In this document: positions 40,679 to 48,600 of the stretch, in pieces | Numbering within the stretch: the stretch's first letter is position 1 | Layout of the letters: each line of letters starts with the position of its first letter | From: Pseudotabrizicola algicola | GTDB taxonomy: Bacteria > Pseudomonadota > Alphaproteobacteria > Rhodobacterales > Rhodobacteraceae | Assembly: GCF_010915705.1 (NCBI RefSeq) | Contig: NZ_JAAIKE010000001.1 | Coordinates: 496,001-560,000 of the forward strand | DNA length: 64,000 nucleotides | Direction of reading: 5' to 3' | Program-made: the position numbers and the translations under genes | Notes under the pieces: generated by a model | Told to the model about the DNA's origin: nothing | Databases searched by the model: none | What the model saw: the letters and a program-made list of their open reading frames with translations, nothing else

Positions 40679-40822
40679 GTGAGCGACCGCATGGCGCTGA
40701 TCTTCGGAGGCGTGATCGTGGCGGCCATCGCCGGTGACCTGCTGTTGAACGACGGCGCCGCGATGCTGTTTCTTCTAGTGAAATTTGCCGATATGATCGA
40801 ATGGCTGGCATTCTGGCGCTGA
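40679..40822 (+). CDS. 47-residue conserved-looking protein between the two GAPDH genes
   Basis: GTG start at 40679 with GGGGGA five bases upstream. It encodes one hydrophobic stretch (RMALIFGGVIVAAIAG) followed by DLLLNDGAAMLFLLVKFADMIEWLAFWR. I have seen closely similar short proteins annotated as hypothetical in Rhodobacteraceae, in this context. The high hydrophobicity and terminal aromatic residues suggest a single-pass or amphipathic membrane protein. The stop codon sits in the loop of a hairpin GGCGCT-GAC-AGCGCC (40815-40829) followed by a short T-run. Function unknown. Confidence 0.75.
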   Translation: MSDRMALIFGGVIVAAIAGDLLLNDGAAMLFLLVKFADMIEWLAFWR

Positions 40823-40852
40823 CAGCGCCAGTCTGCCGTTGCTTTTTGCTGT

Positions 40853-40891
40853 CGACTCGTGATGTTAGCGCTAAACGTGACGGTCGAGTCG
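40853..40891. promoter_or_regulatory. Palindromic TTAGCGCTAA operator before the second GAPDH gene
   Basis: TTAGCGCTAA at 40865-40874, with GTTAGCGCTAAAC around it, 36 bp before the gene start. It is bracketed by a further inverted repeat, CGACTCG (40853-40859) and CGAGTCG (40885-40891). The core is the same palindrome as in the double site at 39535-39565. Confidence 0.7.
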
Positions 40892-40910
40892 CTTTTCAAA
40901 GGAGATTGCC

Positions 40911-41912
40911 ATGACGGTAAAGGTTGCCATCAACGGATTTGGGCGCATCGGGCGCAACGTGCTGCGCGCGATCATCGAATCGGGCCGCACCGATATTGAG
41001 GTGATCGCGATCAACGATCTCGGCCCGGTCGAAACCAACGCGCACCTGCTGCGCTTTGATTCGGTGCATGGTCGCTTTCCCGGCACTGTCACCACCGGCG
41101 ATGACTGGATCGACGCGGGTCGCGGCAAAATCCGTGTGACAGCCCTGCGGAACCCCGCCGATCTGCCTTGGGGCGATGTCGATGTGGTGATGGAATGCAC
41201 CGGCATTTTCACCAGCAAGGAAAAGTGCCAGGCCCATCTGGAAAACGGGGCCAAGCGGGTGCTGATTTCGGCTCCGGGCGACGGGGCTGACAAGACCATC
41301 GTCTACGGCGTGAACCACGGCACGCTGACCAAGGACGATCTGGTGGTGTCGAACGCGTCTTGCACCACGAACTGCCTGTCGCCTGTCGCTTATGTGCTGA
41401 ACGAGGTGATCGGCATCGAGAAAGGCATGATGACCACGATCCACAGCTATACGGGCGATCAGCCCACGCTGGACACCATGCACAAGGATCTCTACCGGGG
41501 CCGCGCCGCTGCGCTCTCGATGATCCCGACCAGCACCGGCGCGGCCAAGGCCGTTGGTCTGGTTCTGCCCGAACTCAAGGGCAAGCTCGATGGTTTTGCC
41601 ATTCGCGTCCCCACCCCCAATGTCAGCGTGGTGGACCTGAAGTTCGTCGCCAAGCGCGAAACCTCGGTGGCTGAAATCAACGCGGCGATCAAATCGGCCG
41701 CCGATGGCAAGCTCAAGGGCATTCTGGGCTATACCGAATTCAAGAACGTCTCGTCCGATTTCAACCACGACCCGCATTCCTCGGTGTTCCATATGGACCA
41801 GACCAAGGTGATGGATGGCACTTTCTGCTCGATCCTCACCTGGTATGACAACGAATGGGGCTTCTCGAACCGGATGGCCGACACGGCGGTGGCGATGGGC
41901 AAGCTGATCTGA
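40911..41912 (+). CDS. gap: Glyceraldehyde-3-phosphate dehydrogenase, NAD-type
   Basis: Central enzyme of glycolysis. 333 residues from ATG 40911, after AGGAG. Catalytic C151 is in SNASCTTNC and His in [23 protein letters not shown] has the Asp36-Leu37 pair that selects NAD. The gene shares most of its length with its upstream paralogue, indicating tandem duplication, but the cofactor pocket has diverged. It has its own operator and a strong terminator (41940-41975), so it can be expressed independently. Confidence 0.95.
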   Translation: MTVKVAINGFGRIGRNVLRAIIESGRTDIEVIAINDLGPVETNAHLLRFDSVHGRFPGTVTTGDDWIDAGRGKIRVTALRNPADLPWGDVDVVMECTGIFTSKEKCQAHLENGAKRVLISAPGDGADKTIVYGVNHGTLTKDDLVVSNASCTTNCLSPVAYVLNEVIGIEKGMMTTIHSYTGDQPTLDTMHKDLYRGRAAALSMIPTSTGAAKAVGLVLPELKGKLDGFAIRVPTPNVSVVDLKFVAKRETSVAEINAAIKSAADGKLKGILGYTEFKNVSSDFNHDPHSSVFHMDQTKVMDGTFCSILTWYDNEWGFSNRMADTAVAMGKLI

Positions 41913-41939
41913 CGATCACATTCTCCGCGCGCATGTTTC

Positions 41940-41975
41940 GGGCCGGTCACCATTCGTGACCGGCCCATTCTTTTT
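41940..41975 (+). terminator. Rho-independent terminator after the second GAPDH gene
   Basis: Perfect stem GGGCCGGTCAC (41940-41950) / GTGACCGGCCC (41956-41966), loop CATTC, followed by ATTCTTTTT. 27 bp after the stop codon. Confidence 0.93.
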
Positions 41976-42005
41976 CTCCTCAGGGCGAAGGGCTATCGTC
42001 TCGGC

Positions 42006-44567
42006 ATGGATTTGATTGTTTTTCTTGCCATTCTTTCTGGCCTGTTTCTGGCCATAGCCCTGTCCGAGCCGCTTGCGGCCCGGTTGCGCCTGCCTGTTAC
42101 CGTGATTCTGGCCGCAGTCGGCATCGGGATCGGGGCGGCGGCGTCGTGGTTCTTCCGCACCGACATGACCGATGCGTTGAACCCCGTGGCGCTTGCAATC
42201 TTGAACCTGCCGATTTCTTCTGACCTTTTCATCTACATTTTCCTGCCGGTTCTGATCTTTCAGGTTTCGCTGACGCTGAACCTGCGGCGCTTGCTTGATG
42301 ACTGGGTGCCGGTTCTGGTGATGGCCGTGGTCGCGGTTGTGGTGGCGACCTTCGTCATAGGCATGGCGCTCAAGCCGTTTACCACGCTGCCGCTGATCGC
42401 GTGCCTGTTGATCGGGGCCATCGTCTCGACCACCGATCCATCGGCGGTGGTCAGCATTTTCCGCGCCACGCCCGCTCCGCAGCGGCTGGCCCGCATCGTG
42501 GAAGGGGAAAGCCTGCTGAATGACGCGGCGGCCATCGCGCTGACTTCGGTGTTTCTGGTGGCAGTCGCCGCCCGCGATGCCGAACCCAATATCGGGCTGG
42601 CGCTGCTGCAACTCCCGTGGCTGATCGCGGCGGGGGCTGCAGTCGGTTGGCTTGTCGGGCGCTTTGCCGTCCAGATGATGGGCTGGATGAACCCGTGGCC
42701 CTTGGCGCAAGTCTCGGTCAGCTTTGCCACGCCCTTTGTCACCTTCCTGCTGACCGATCAGGTGATCGGAGCTTCGGGCGTGGTGGCGGTGGTTGCGGCA
42801 GGCATGACGGTCAATTTCTCTGCTCCAGGCCGCATTTCGCCGCCCGCGCTGTCTCAGCTTCGCGACGCATGGGGGCTGATTGCCTACTGGGCGGGGGGGC
42901 TGATCTTCGTGCTGGCGGCCCTTCTGGTGCCGCGCATTCTCGCCAATCTTCGGCCCAGCGATATCGGCCTGATCCTCGTGACCGTGGTGGCCGCCTTTGT
43001 CGCGCGGGCCATCGTGCTTTACGGCATCCTCCCCCTGCTGACCGCCGCCCGCCTTTCACCGCGGGTCGACTCGCCCTATCGGCTTGCGATCCTCTGGGGG
43101 GGACTGCGCGGCGCGGTTACCCTGGCGCTTGCGCTTGCCGTCACCGAAAACCCCGCGATCTTTGTCGAGACAAAGCGGCAGGTCGGCATCATCGCGACCG
43201 GATTTGTGCTGTTCACGCTTCTGGTGCAGGGAACCACGCTGCGCCGGGTGATCTCGCTGCTGGGGCTGGATCGCCTCTCGCCGCTGGATCGAGCGCTGTC
43301 CGATCAGGTGGTGGCGGTATCGCTGCAACAGGTGCGCGAGACGGTATCGGAAACCACACGCGGGATGGACCTGACCCCTGCCATCGTGCGGGAAGAGGCG
43401 GTCCGCTTTGGCGAAAGGCTGAACCTTGCCGTCGAACGCGCGGATGAGGCGCGCGACATCCTTGAAAAGGACCGGGTGACGCTGGGCCTTCTGGCATTGG
43501 CGGGGCATGAGCGGGATCTGATCCTTGATGCGTTTCGGGAAAACCTGATGTCGGCCCGTCTTGCCGACCGCATGCTTGCCGATGCCGACCGTCTGATCGA
43601 GGCCACGCTGACCGAAGGACGCTCCGGCTATCGGGCGCAGGCCCGCCGCGCCCTTGCCGCCGGGCGCAGCCTGCGCGCCGCCGAATGGCTGCACAACCGT
43701 TTTCGCATCAAGCTGCCGCTGGCCCATCTGACAGAAGACCGGTTCGAGGCGCTGGTGGCGCATCGCCAGATGCTGCGTTCGCTGACCGGCTTTATCGAAA
43801 CCCGGATCATGCGTATCCATTCACGCCGCGTCGCGGGTCTGCTGCATGACCTGATCAAACGCCGGATCGAGGATGCCAATCGCGAGATGGAAGGGTTGCG
43901 CACCCAGTTCCCCGGCTATGCCGAAGAGCTGGAGCGTCGGTTGATCAGGCGCCTCGTGATGCAGCGCGAAGAGGCCGAATACGACCAGATGACCGCAGAT
44001 GGTCTGATCGGTCCGGAACTCCGGCTTGCCCTGCGCGCCCAGACCGAGGCGGAAGGCACCCTGCTTGCTTCGCGTCCCCGTCTCGACCTGCGCCTGCAAC
44101 GCCGCGATATCGTGCGCAGCTTCCCGCTTTTTTCCGACCTTGACCCGGACTCGCTGGCGCAACTGGCGCGGCATATGAAAACCGTCTACGCCAAGCCGGG
44201 AGATACCCTCATGCGCAAGGATGACAAACCCGACCGCGTCTGGTTCATCGCGTCAGGGGCGGTAGAGGCAGAGCAGGCGGGCAGCCGCTTCCTGCTCGGG
44301 CGCGGCGAGATGTTCGGCCAACTCTCGCTCCTGCTGCGCCGCTCGCGCCGGGCGCGGGTGACGGCGATCAGCCATACCACCTTGCTCACCCTGGAAGAGG
44401 GGCGCTTTATCGACCTGCTGAAGAAAGCCCCCCAGCTTTGCAAGGCGGTGCAGGCCAGTGCGGAAAAGCGCGGGGTCGCCCTTGATGCGAGCCAGTTGCC
44501 GCTGCCCGCCGACCCGACGCCGCCGCGCTTCGGCTTTTTGGCCAAGGTCGCGCGGGCGGCGCGCTAG
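42006..44567 (+). CDS. CPA1-type cation:proton antiporter with C-terminal cyclic-nucleotide-binding domain
   Basis: 853 residues. The first 400 form about 12 membrane helices of the NhaP/CPA1 fold, with the ion-binding STTDPSAVVSIF and GESLLNDAAAIAL signatures. A long cytoplasmic helical region (about 420-690) links to a cyclic-nucleotide-binding domain (about 700-830: DIVRSFPLFSDLDPDSLAQLARHMK, KPGDTLMRKDDKPDRVWFIASGAVE, GRGEMFGQLSLL). The same architecture occurs in plant SOS1-like exchangers. It probably exchanges Na+ or K+ for H+ under control of cAMP/cGMP or by autoinhibition. The phosphate cassette normally needs an Arg after GE.FGE.A; here GEMFGQLSLLLRRSRRARV departs from it, so nucleotide binding is uncertain. 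Confidence 0.88.
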   Translation: MDLIVFLAILSGLFLAIALSEPLAARLRLPVTVILAAVGIGIGAAASWFFRTDMTDALNPVALAILNLPISSDLFIYIFLPVLIFQVSLTLNLRRLLDDWVPVLVMAVVAVVVATFVIGMALKPFTTLPLIACLLIGAIVSTTDPSAVVSIFRATPAPQRLARIVEGESLLNDAAAIALTSVFLVAVAARDAEPNIGLALLQLPWLIAAGAAVGWLVGRFAVQMMGWMNPWPLAQVSVSFATPFVTFLLTDQVIGASGVVAVVAAGMTVNFSAPGRISPPALSQLRDAWGLIAYWAGGLIFVLAALLVPRILANLRPSDIGLILVTVVAAFVARAIVLYGILPLLTAARLSPRVDSPYRLAILWGGLRGAVTLALALAVTENPAIFVETKRQVGIIATGFVLFTLLVQGTTLRRVISLLGLDRLSPLDRALSDQVVAVSLQQVRETVSETTRGMDLTPAIVREEAVRFGERLNLAVERADEARDILEKDRVTLGLLALAGHERDLILDAFRENLMSARLADRMLADADRLIEATLTEGRSGYRAQARRALAAGRSLRAAEWLHNRFRIKLPLAHLTEDRFEALVAHRQMLRSLTGFIETRIMRIHSRRVAGLLHDLIKRRIEDANREMEGLRTQFPGYAEELERRLIRRLVMQREEAEYDQMTADGLIGPELRLALRAQTEAEGTLLASRPRLDLRLQRRDIVRSFPLFSDLDPDSLAQLARHMKTVYAKPGDTLMRKDDKPDRVWFIASGAVEAEQAGSRFLLGRGEMFGQLSLLLRRSRRARVTAISHTTLLTLEEGRFIDLLKKAPQLCKAVQASAEKRGVALDASQLPLPADPTPPRFGFLAKVARAAR

Positions 44568-44573
44568 CGGGGC

Positions 44574-45074
44574 CTAAAGCCGCGTGCCGAACCTGCGGCG
44601 CAAGGCGGCATCCACCGGCGGTGTCACAAATTTGGAAACATCGCCCCCCAGACGGGCGATTTCCTTGACGAGCTTGGAGGCAATCGCCTGCCGCCGCGCA
44701 TCGGCCATCATGAACACCGTCTCGATGCTGGCATCCAGCGCGCGGTTCATGCCAACCATCTGGAATTCATATTCAAAATCGGCCACCGCGCGCAGGCCCC
44801 GCACAATCACGCTGGCCCCTACATCACGGGCGCAATCGATCAGCAGGTTCTCGAACGGATGCACCACAATCTCGCCGCCCGTCCGCGCGGTGATGGCGGC
44901 ACATTCCGCCTCGACCATCGCAACACGCTCTTCCAGCGAGAACATCGGCCCCTTGTCGCGGTTGATGGCAACGCCGATCACCAGCCGATCTACCAGCGCC
45001 ATTGCCCGCTGGATGATATCGACATGCCCCAGCGTAATAGGATCGAAGGTGCCGGGATAAAGGCCGATGCGCAT
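44574..45074 (-). CDS. coaD: Pantetheine-phosphate adenylyltransferase
   Basis: Penultimate step of coenzyme A synthesis; hexameric nucleotidyltransferase. 166 residues. The N-terminal YPGTFDPITLGHVDII has the TxGH motif (T-L-G-H). IVRGLRAVADFEYEFQMVGMNR is the substrate loop, and the QAIASKLVKEIARLGGDVSKFV region is equivalent to the second nucleotide motif. It is separate from its neighbours: convergent with the antiporter gene and with 149 bp upstream to the CBS gene. Confidence 0.96.
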   Translation of the reverse strand: MRIGLYPGTFDPITLGHVDIIQRAMALVDRLVIGVAINRDKGPMFSLEERVAMVEAECAAITARTGGEIVVHPFENLLIDCARDVGASVIVRGLRAVADFEYEFQMVGMNRALDASIETVFMMADARRQAIASKLVKEIARLGGDVSKFVTPPVDAALRRRFGTRL

Positions 45075-45223
45075 GGGTTCCCCCGTTTCAGATTGCGCGC
45101 ACGCAACATTATTATGTGCCGGAATACAAGCAGGAAAGTGCCAGACCCGCTGCCCGCGCCTCGCGCCTTTTCGCTATCCTGAACACCGGTCAGGGCGGCA
45201 GAGGGCCGCCCCTTTGGGCGCGG

Positions 45224-45658
45224 TCAGAACCCCTTGATCATGCCTTCCAGCGCGTCTTTTTCAGCCGCCAGTTCCATCAGCCGCGCCTTGACCACGTCAC
45301 CGATGGAAATCAGCCCCACCATCTGTCCGCCTTCCACCACCGGCATATGGCGGAAGCGGCCTGCCGTCATCCGTTCCAAGACCGAATCCGCGCTTTCGCC
45401 GCAGGCGCAGCTTTGCACCGACTTGGTCATGATCGCCTCCACCGGCGAGGAAAGGCAGCGCTCACCCTGCCGCGCCACTTGCGACACGATATCGCGCTCC
45501 GAAACGATGCCCAGAATGGTCTTGCCGTCGTTGGAAACGACGACCGTGCCAATCTTGTGCGCGGCCAGTATCTCGGCCACCTGCCGCACGTCGGTGCTAG
45601 TCGGCACCGTGGTAACCTCGTCGCTGGCCTTGAGTTTCAAAATCTGCTGAACAATCAT
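45224..45658 (-). CDS. Two-CBS-domain protein
   Basis: 144 residues made of a tandem CBS pair (about 9-60 and 77-130), the fold that binds adenine nucleotides. Motifs are GTVVVSNDGKTILGIVSERDIV and HMPVVEGGQMVGLISIGDVVKARL. I start at MIVQQILK (45658), six bases after GGGAGG. A CxC pair in the middle (SVQSCACGESADSVLERM) is slightly unusual. The C-terminal helix ends EKDALEGMIKGF, common for stand-alone CBS regulators in this order. The target is unknown. Confidence 0.88.
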   Translation of the reverse strand: MIVQQILKLKASDEVTTVPTSTDVRQVAEILAAHKIGTVVVSNDGKTILGIVSERDIVSQVARQGERCLSSPVEAIMTKSVQSCACGESADSVLERMTAGRFRHMPVVEGGQMVGLISIGDVVKARLMELAAEKDALEGMIKGF

Positions 45659-45712
45659 GCCCATCCTCCCGTGACGCGATAGCCCAAGGGTCAGCGCGCG
45701 GCCCCCTCTCTG

Positions 45713-46633
45713 TCAAGCGTCCTGTGCGCCTTGTGGCACCTTCGTCATAGCCTCGAGCCGCTGCACCTCCCGCCGTATGCCCTGCGCAAGCCTGTCAGCA
45801 AAGCGCGACAGCCGCGCCGAATGGGCGTCGCCTTCATGCCGGATCAGCCAGAACGCCCGCGTCAGGCTCAGGGCCTCGGGCAAGACCTTGACCAGTTCGG
45901 GCGCGAAGGGCAGCGCGAAATCATGCGCAACCCCGACCCCTGCCCCCGCGCGCAACAGGTTAAGCTGCACTGACACCGAATTGGACGCGGCGCGCGGTGT
46001 GCTCGCCCCGAGCGCCCCCAGATAATCCAGTTCCTTGTCAAAGATCATGTCCGCGATGTAGCCCACCACCCGATGCGCCCCCAGATCGGCCAGCGTGCGC
46101 AAAGGCGGTGCGCCCGCCAGATAGTCGGGATGCGCGGCCAGATGCAGGTGGTAGTCTGTCAACTTCTGAACCGTCAGCCGTCCCGCCTGCGGCCTGCTGA
46201 CGCCGATGGCCAGATCGGCCTCGCGCCGAGAAAGATTGAAAACACGCGGCAGAGCCACGATCTGCACCTCGAGCGCCGGATTCTCGTCGCAAATGGCGCG
46301 GATCACCTGCGGCAGGATGTAATTGGCGCAGCCATCGGGCGCTCCCAGCCGGATTTGTCCCGACAGCCCCACGCCGCCGCCGCCCCCGAGCGAATCCTGC
46401 GCCGCGATCAGCGCCGCCTCGGCCGCTTCGGCATGCGGCACCAGCTTGGCCCCTTCCTCGGTCAGCGCATAGCCTTGGGGTGACTTCAGGAACAGCCGCG
46501 CACCGGCGCCTTCCTCCAGCCTTGCCACACGTCGCCCCACAGTGGCCGGATCAAGCAAAAGCCGCTTGCCCGCCCCTGAAAGCGACTCGGCCCGCGCCAC
46601 CGCCAGAAAAACCCGCAGATCGTCCCAGTCCAT
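45713..46633 (-). CDS. LysR family transcriptional regulator divergent from mmsA
   Basis: 306 residues starting MDWDDLRVFLAVARAES (46633). Winged helix-turn-helix at about 1-60 (LLLDPATVGRRVARLEEGAGARLF) and periplasmic-binding-like effector domain at about 95-290 (SGQIRLGAPDGCANYILPQVIRAI). It resembles the VPA/TdcA-like 'DDLRVFLAVARAESLSGAG' group common in Rhodobacteraceae. The 94-bp gap to mmsA contains GGATAA-N7-TTATCC over the -35 region, which is where it probably acts. The effector is presumably an intermediate of valine or myo-inositol breakdown (inference). Confidence 0.9.
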   Translation of the reverse strand: MDWDDLRVFLAVARAESLSGAGKRLLLDPATVGRRVARLEEGAGARLFLKSPQGYALTEEGAKLVPHAEAAEAALIAAQDSLGGGGGVGLSGQIRLGAPDGCANYILPQVIRAICDENPALEVQIVALPRVFNLSRREADLAIGVSRPQAGRLTVQKLTDYHLHLAAHPDYLAGAPPLRTLADLGAHRVVGYIADMIFDKELDYLGALGASTPRAASNSVSVQLNLLRAGAGVGVAHDFALPFAPELVKVLPEALSLTRAFWLIRHEGDAHSARLSRFADRLAQGIRREVQRLEAMTKVPQGAQDA

Positions 46634-46661
46634 GCCTTTGCAATCCTGCAAAACCCCTTTG

Positions 46662-46680
46662 GGATAATGTCGCTTTATCC
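46662..46680. promoter_or_regulatory. GGATAA-N7-TTATCC operator between the LysR gene and mmsA
   Basis: Inverted repeat with six-base arms that contains the T-N11-A LysR pattern (TAATGTCGCTTTA). It overlaps the -35 position of the mmsA promoter, whose -10 is TATACT at 46697-46702. Confidence 0.6.
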
Positions 46681-46727
46681 GACTTTTCCGCAAGACTATA
46701 CTGCGCGAAATGCAAAGGGAGACTTCC

Positions 46728-48227
46728 ATGAAAGAGATTGGTCACTGGATCAACGGCAAGCATGTGTCCGGCACCTCGGGCCGCTTTGCCGATGTGTTCA
46801 ACCCCGCCATCGGTGAAGTGCAGGCGCGTGTGGCGCTGGCCAGCAAGGCCGAACTTGATGCCGCCACCGCCGATGCTGCACGCGCACAGGTGAAATGGGG
46901 CGCGACCAACCCGCAGCGCCGCGCCCGCGTCATCATGAAATTCGTCGACCTCCTGAACCGCGACATGGACAAACTGGCCGAGGCGCTGTCCTCGGAACAT
47001 GGCAAGACCATTCCCGACGCCAAGGGCGACATCCAGCGCGGGCTGGAGGTGATGGAGTTCTGCATCGGCGCGCCCCACCTGCTCAAGGGCGAGTTCACCG
47101 ACAGCGCAGGCCCCGGAATTGACATGTATTCCATGCGGCAACCCATTGGCGTCGCTGCCGGAATCACGCCCTTCAACTTTCCGGCGATGATCCCGATGTG
47201 GAAGATGGGCCCCGCGATTGCTTGCGGAAATGCGTTCGTGCTCAAACCTTCGGAACGTGCGCCGACAGTGCCGCTGATGCTTGCCGAGTTGATGCAAGAG
47301 GCAGGTCTGCCCGATGGCGTGTTGCAAGTGGTCAACGGCGACAAGGAAGCCGTCGATGCCATCCTCGACAATCCCGAGATTGCCGGCGTCGGTTTTGTCG
47401 GCTCTACCCCGATTGCCGAGTACATCTACGGGCGCGGTTGTTCCAACGGCAAACGGGTGCAGTGCTTTGGCGGCGCCAAGAACCACATGATCATCATGCC
47501 CGATGCCGATCTGGATCAAGCCGCTGACGCGCTCATCGGCGCAGGTTATGGCGCGGCGGGCGAACGCTGCATGGCGATTTCGGTCGCGGTGCCGGTGGGT
47601 GAGGAAACCGCAGACCGGCTGATCGAAAAGCTGGTCCCGCGGATCGAGAAGTTGAAGGTCGGTCCCTATACCGCTGGAAACGATGTGGATTATGGCCCCG
47701 TCGTCACCGCTGCGGCCAAGGCGAACATCCTGAAGCTGGTGGAATCGGGCGTGGCGCAAGGTGCCAAACTGGTGGTCGATGGCCGCGACTTCAAACTTCA
47801 GGGCTATGAGAACGGCTTCTTCGTCGGCCCGCACCTGTTTGACCATGTGACCACCGACATGGACATCTACCGGAAAGAGATTTTCGGTCCGGTCCTCTCG
47901 ACCGTGCGCGCCAAATCCTATGAAGAGGCGCTCGGCTATGCGATGGACCATGAATACGGCAACGGCATCGCGATCTTCACCCGCGATGGTGATACCGCCC
48001 GCGATTTCGCCGCCCGCATCAACGTAGGGATGATCGGCATCAACGTGCCGATTCCGGTGCCGCTGGCCTATCACACCTTCGGCGGCTGGAAGAAATCCTC
48101 CTTCGGCGATCTGAACCAGCACGGGCCGGATGCCTTCCGCTTTTACACGCGCACCAAGACAATCACCGCGCGCTGGCCAAGCGGGATCAAGGAAGGCGCA
48201 AGCCTGAACTTCAAGCAGATGGACTAA
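46728..48227 (+). CDS. mmsA: Methylmalonate-semialdehyde dehydrogenase, CoA-acylating
   Basis: Converts methylmalonate semialdehyde or malonate semialdehyde with CoA and NAD to propionyl-CoA or acetyl-CoA, in valine, thymine and inositol catabolism. 499 residues from ATG 46728, after GGGAG. The catalytic Cys lies in GYGAAGERCMAISVAVPVG (about 275-293). GITPFNFPAMIPMWKMGPAIACGN is the signature that separates MmsA from other aldehyde dehydrogenases, and it lacks the general-base Glu of hydrolytic members. Followed by a strong terminator. Confidence 0.95.
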   Translation: MKEIGHWINGKHVSGTSGRFADVFNPAIGEVQARVALASKAELDAATADAARAQVKWGATNPQRRARVIMKFVDLLNRDMDKLAEALSSEHGKTIPDAKGDIQRGLEVMEFCIGAPHLLKGEFTDSAGPGIDMYSMRQPIGVAAGITPFNFPAMIPMWKMGPAIACGNAFVLKPSERAPTVPLMLAELMQEAGLPDGVLQVVNGDKEAVDAILDNPEIAGVGFVGSTPIAEYIYGRGCSNGKRVQCFGGAKNHMIIMPDADLDQAADALIGAGYGAAGERCMAISVAVPVGEETADRLIEKLVPRIEKLKVGPYTAGNDVDYGPVVTAAAKANILKLVESGVAQGAKLVVDGRDFKLQGYENGFFVGPHLFDHVTTDMDIYRKEIFGPVLSTVRAKSYEEALGYAMDHEYGNGIAIFTRDGDTARDFAARINVGMIGINVPIPVPLAYHTFGGWKKSSFGDLNQHGPDAFRFYTRTKTITARWPSGIKEGASLNFKQMD

Positions 48228-48247
48228 GGCACAGCTTTTTCCGCATG

Positions 48248-48280
48248 GCGGCGCCCCTTTTGCGGGCGCCGCTTTCGTTT
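48248..48280 (+). terminator. Rho-independent terminator after mmsA
   Basis: Stem GCGGCGCCC (48248-48256) / GGGCGCCGC (48264-48272), loop CTTTTGC, then TTTCGTTT. 20 bp after the stop codon. Confidence 0.85.
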
Positions 48281-48318
48281 GAGCAAATGATGCTGGACCG
48301 GCAAGAAAAAACGCATTA

Positions 48319-48332
48319 ACATTCTTGAATGT
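48319..48332. promoter_or_regulatory. ACATTCTTGAATGT palindrome upstream of the DUF2892 gene
   Basis: A perfect 14-bp inverted repeat (ACATTC / GAATGT around TT), 58 bp before the start codon. It uses the same ATTC/GAAT half-sites as the sqr site but with two rather than eight bases between them. A likely repressor operator of the ArsR type; the regulator is unknown. Confidence 0.5.
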
Positions 48333-48389
48333 GTTTTCGCCGTGACTCAGGGGACTGGCCCCTGCGCAAGGCGTTTGAGGGAGTGCATC

Positions 48390-48596
48390 ATGCTGAAGAC
48401 CAACGTTGGGGGCATTGACCGGATCTTGCGCATCGTGGTCGGCCTTGCCCTGATCGCCGGCTTTTTCCTGAACACCGATGGCGCCTATCGCTGGCTCTAC
48501 CTTCTGGGCGTGATCCCGCTTGCAACTGGATTGTTGCAGACCTGCCCGCTCTATACCCTGCTCGGCATCAGCACCTGCCCGCTGAAAAAGGGCTGA
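48390..48596 (+). CDS. DUF2892 (YgaP-like) small membrane protein
   Basis: 68 residues with two hydrophobic helices (ILRIVVGLALIAGFFL and WLYLLGVIPLATGLLQTCPLYTLLG) and the DUF2892 features NVGGIDRILRI and CPLYTLLGISTC. In many bacteria this domain is fused to or adjacent to rhodanese and sulfur-handling genes. Here it stands alone. The start at 48390 follows GAGGGAG. The ATTC/GAAT palindrome upstream supports a link with reactive sulfur, which remains inference. Confidence 0.87.
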   Translation: MLKTNVGGIDRILRIVVGLALIAGFFLNTDGAYRWLYLLGVIPLATGLLQTCPLYTLLGISTCPLKKG

Positions 48597-48600
48597 GGCG

